From: Azospirillum sp. TSH64
Lineage (GTDB): Bacteria; Pseudomonadota; Alphaproteobacteria; Azospirillales; Azospirillaceae
DNA: 59,679 nt
Reading direction: 5' to 3'
NCBI RefSeq assembly: GCF_003116035.1
Contig: NZ_LGQW01000015.1
Coordinates: forward strand, 4,905,762 to 4,965,440
Shown here: one piece after another, positions 59,577 to 59,679 of the stretch
How positions within the stretch are numbered: the stretch's first letter is position 1
Layout of the letters: every line of letters begins with the position of its first letter
The notes under the pieces: model-generated
What the model was told of the DNA's origin: nothing
The model's input: the letters and a program-made list of their open reading frames with translations, nothing else
Databases searched by the model: none
Position numbers and translations under genes: made by a program

Positions 59577-59679
59577 GAAGGCGGCCTTTCCGCCCTTGCG
59601 CTCCAGCGCCGAGCCGAGGGTGGGATAGGGATCGTCGGGGTTGAGGGTGTAGGGATAGACGCCCTTCGGCCCCGGCGCT
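59565..59679 (-). CDS. 3' end of an unrecognised minus-strand gene
   Basis: The last 38 codons of a gene that enters from the right edge, ending PTLGSALERKGGKAAFDRL and a TGA at 59567-59565. It has high-GC third positions and no internal stop to the edge. I do not recognise the family. The upstream residues GVYPYTLNPDDPY are rich in Pro, Tyr and Asp. Confidence 0.6.
   Translation of the reverse strand, partial: APGPKGVYPYTLNPDDPYPTLGSALERKGGKAAFDRL

Overview
The window is about 59.7 kb of very GC-rich chromosomal DNA with dense operons, many ATGA or few-base overlaps between genes, and strong third-position GC. The gene content (a complete protocatechuate branch, TRAP transporters, poly-/3-hydroxybutyrate-type ketone metabolism, exopolysaccharide sugar-nucleotide genes, ftsEX-ydcF beside plsC, a TfuA/YcaO pair) fits a soil- or root-associated alphaproteobacterium of the Rhodospirillales, most like Azospirillum. 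That placement is inference from gene style; no database search was possible. No rRNA, tRNA, CRISPR, integrase or transposase gene was recognised.

Layout. 1-4.9 kb: the 3' end of a pca operon (pcaF partial, pcaD, pcaC, pcaB, pcaH, pcaG) for protocatechuate to beta-ketoadipate, facing a chemoreceptor. 7-12.4 kb: a gluconate-type module (gluconokinase plus a three-gene TRAP transporter) divergent from a LacI-family repressor, with two matching operators between them. 12.5-15.6 kb: an AMP-phosphorylase-type enzyme and a beta-CASP metallo-hydrolase. 15.6-20.7 kb: an efflux operon of the YhiI/RbbA/YhhJ type, in which two copies of a palindromic repeat have become coding sequence. 20.8-24.6 kb: phosphomannomutase, UDP-glucose dehydrogenase and GalU. 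25-29 kb: a pseudouridine synthase, acetyltransferases and an SbtA-like permease with a LysR gene. 29-33.6 kb: a 90-bp tandem repeat array, an O-antigen-ligase-like protein, a heptosyltransferase-like protein and a polytopic glycosyltransferase. 33.8-38 kb: a DUF2934 protein, a Cys-rich copper-storage-type protein, and an EmrAB/MarR efflux operon with a double palindromic operator. 38.3-40.1 kb: ilvD.

40.4-47.6 kb is the most unusual part. It holds a large cyclase-homology/AAA/TPR regulator, a ribbon-helix-helix (RHH) protein, a 65-residue peptide gene, YcaO, TfuA, a Crp/Fnr regulator and a second RHH protein. YcaO with TfuA is the known signature of backbone thioamide formation. The small gene in front has a near-consensus CRP box at class II spacing from a plausible -10, and a strong hairpin lies between it and ycaO. 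This is the best candidate for an undescribed system: a cyclic-nucleotide/Crp-controlled thioamide peptide or protein-modification locus.

47.6-51.2 kb: ketone-body use (GntP-type permease, CoA-transferase A and B, 3-hydroxybutyrate dehydrogenase). 51.2-52.6 kb: an SRPBCC protein, a CopZ-type chaperone behind a textbook CueR promoter, and hemP behind a Fur-like box. 52.6-56 kb: ydcF, ftsX and ftsE divergent from plsC. 56-59.4 kb: DUF2491, DUF350 and PspA genes, the core of the enterobacterial yjfJKL set. The window ends in short repeats and the 3' end of an unrecognised minus-strand gene.
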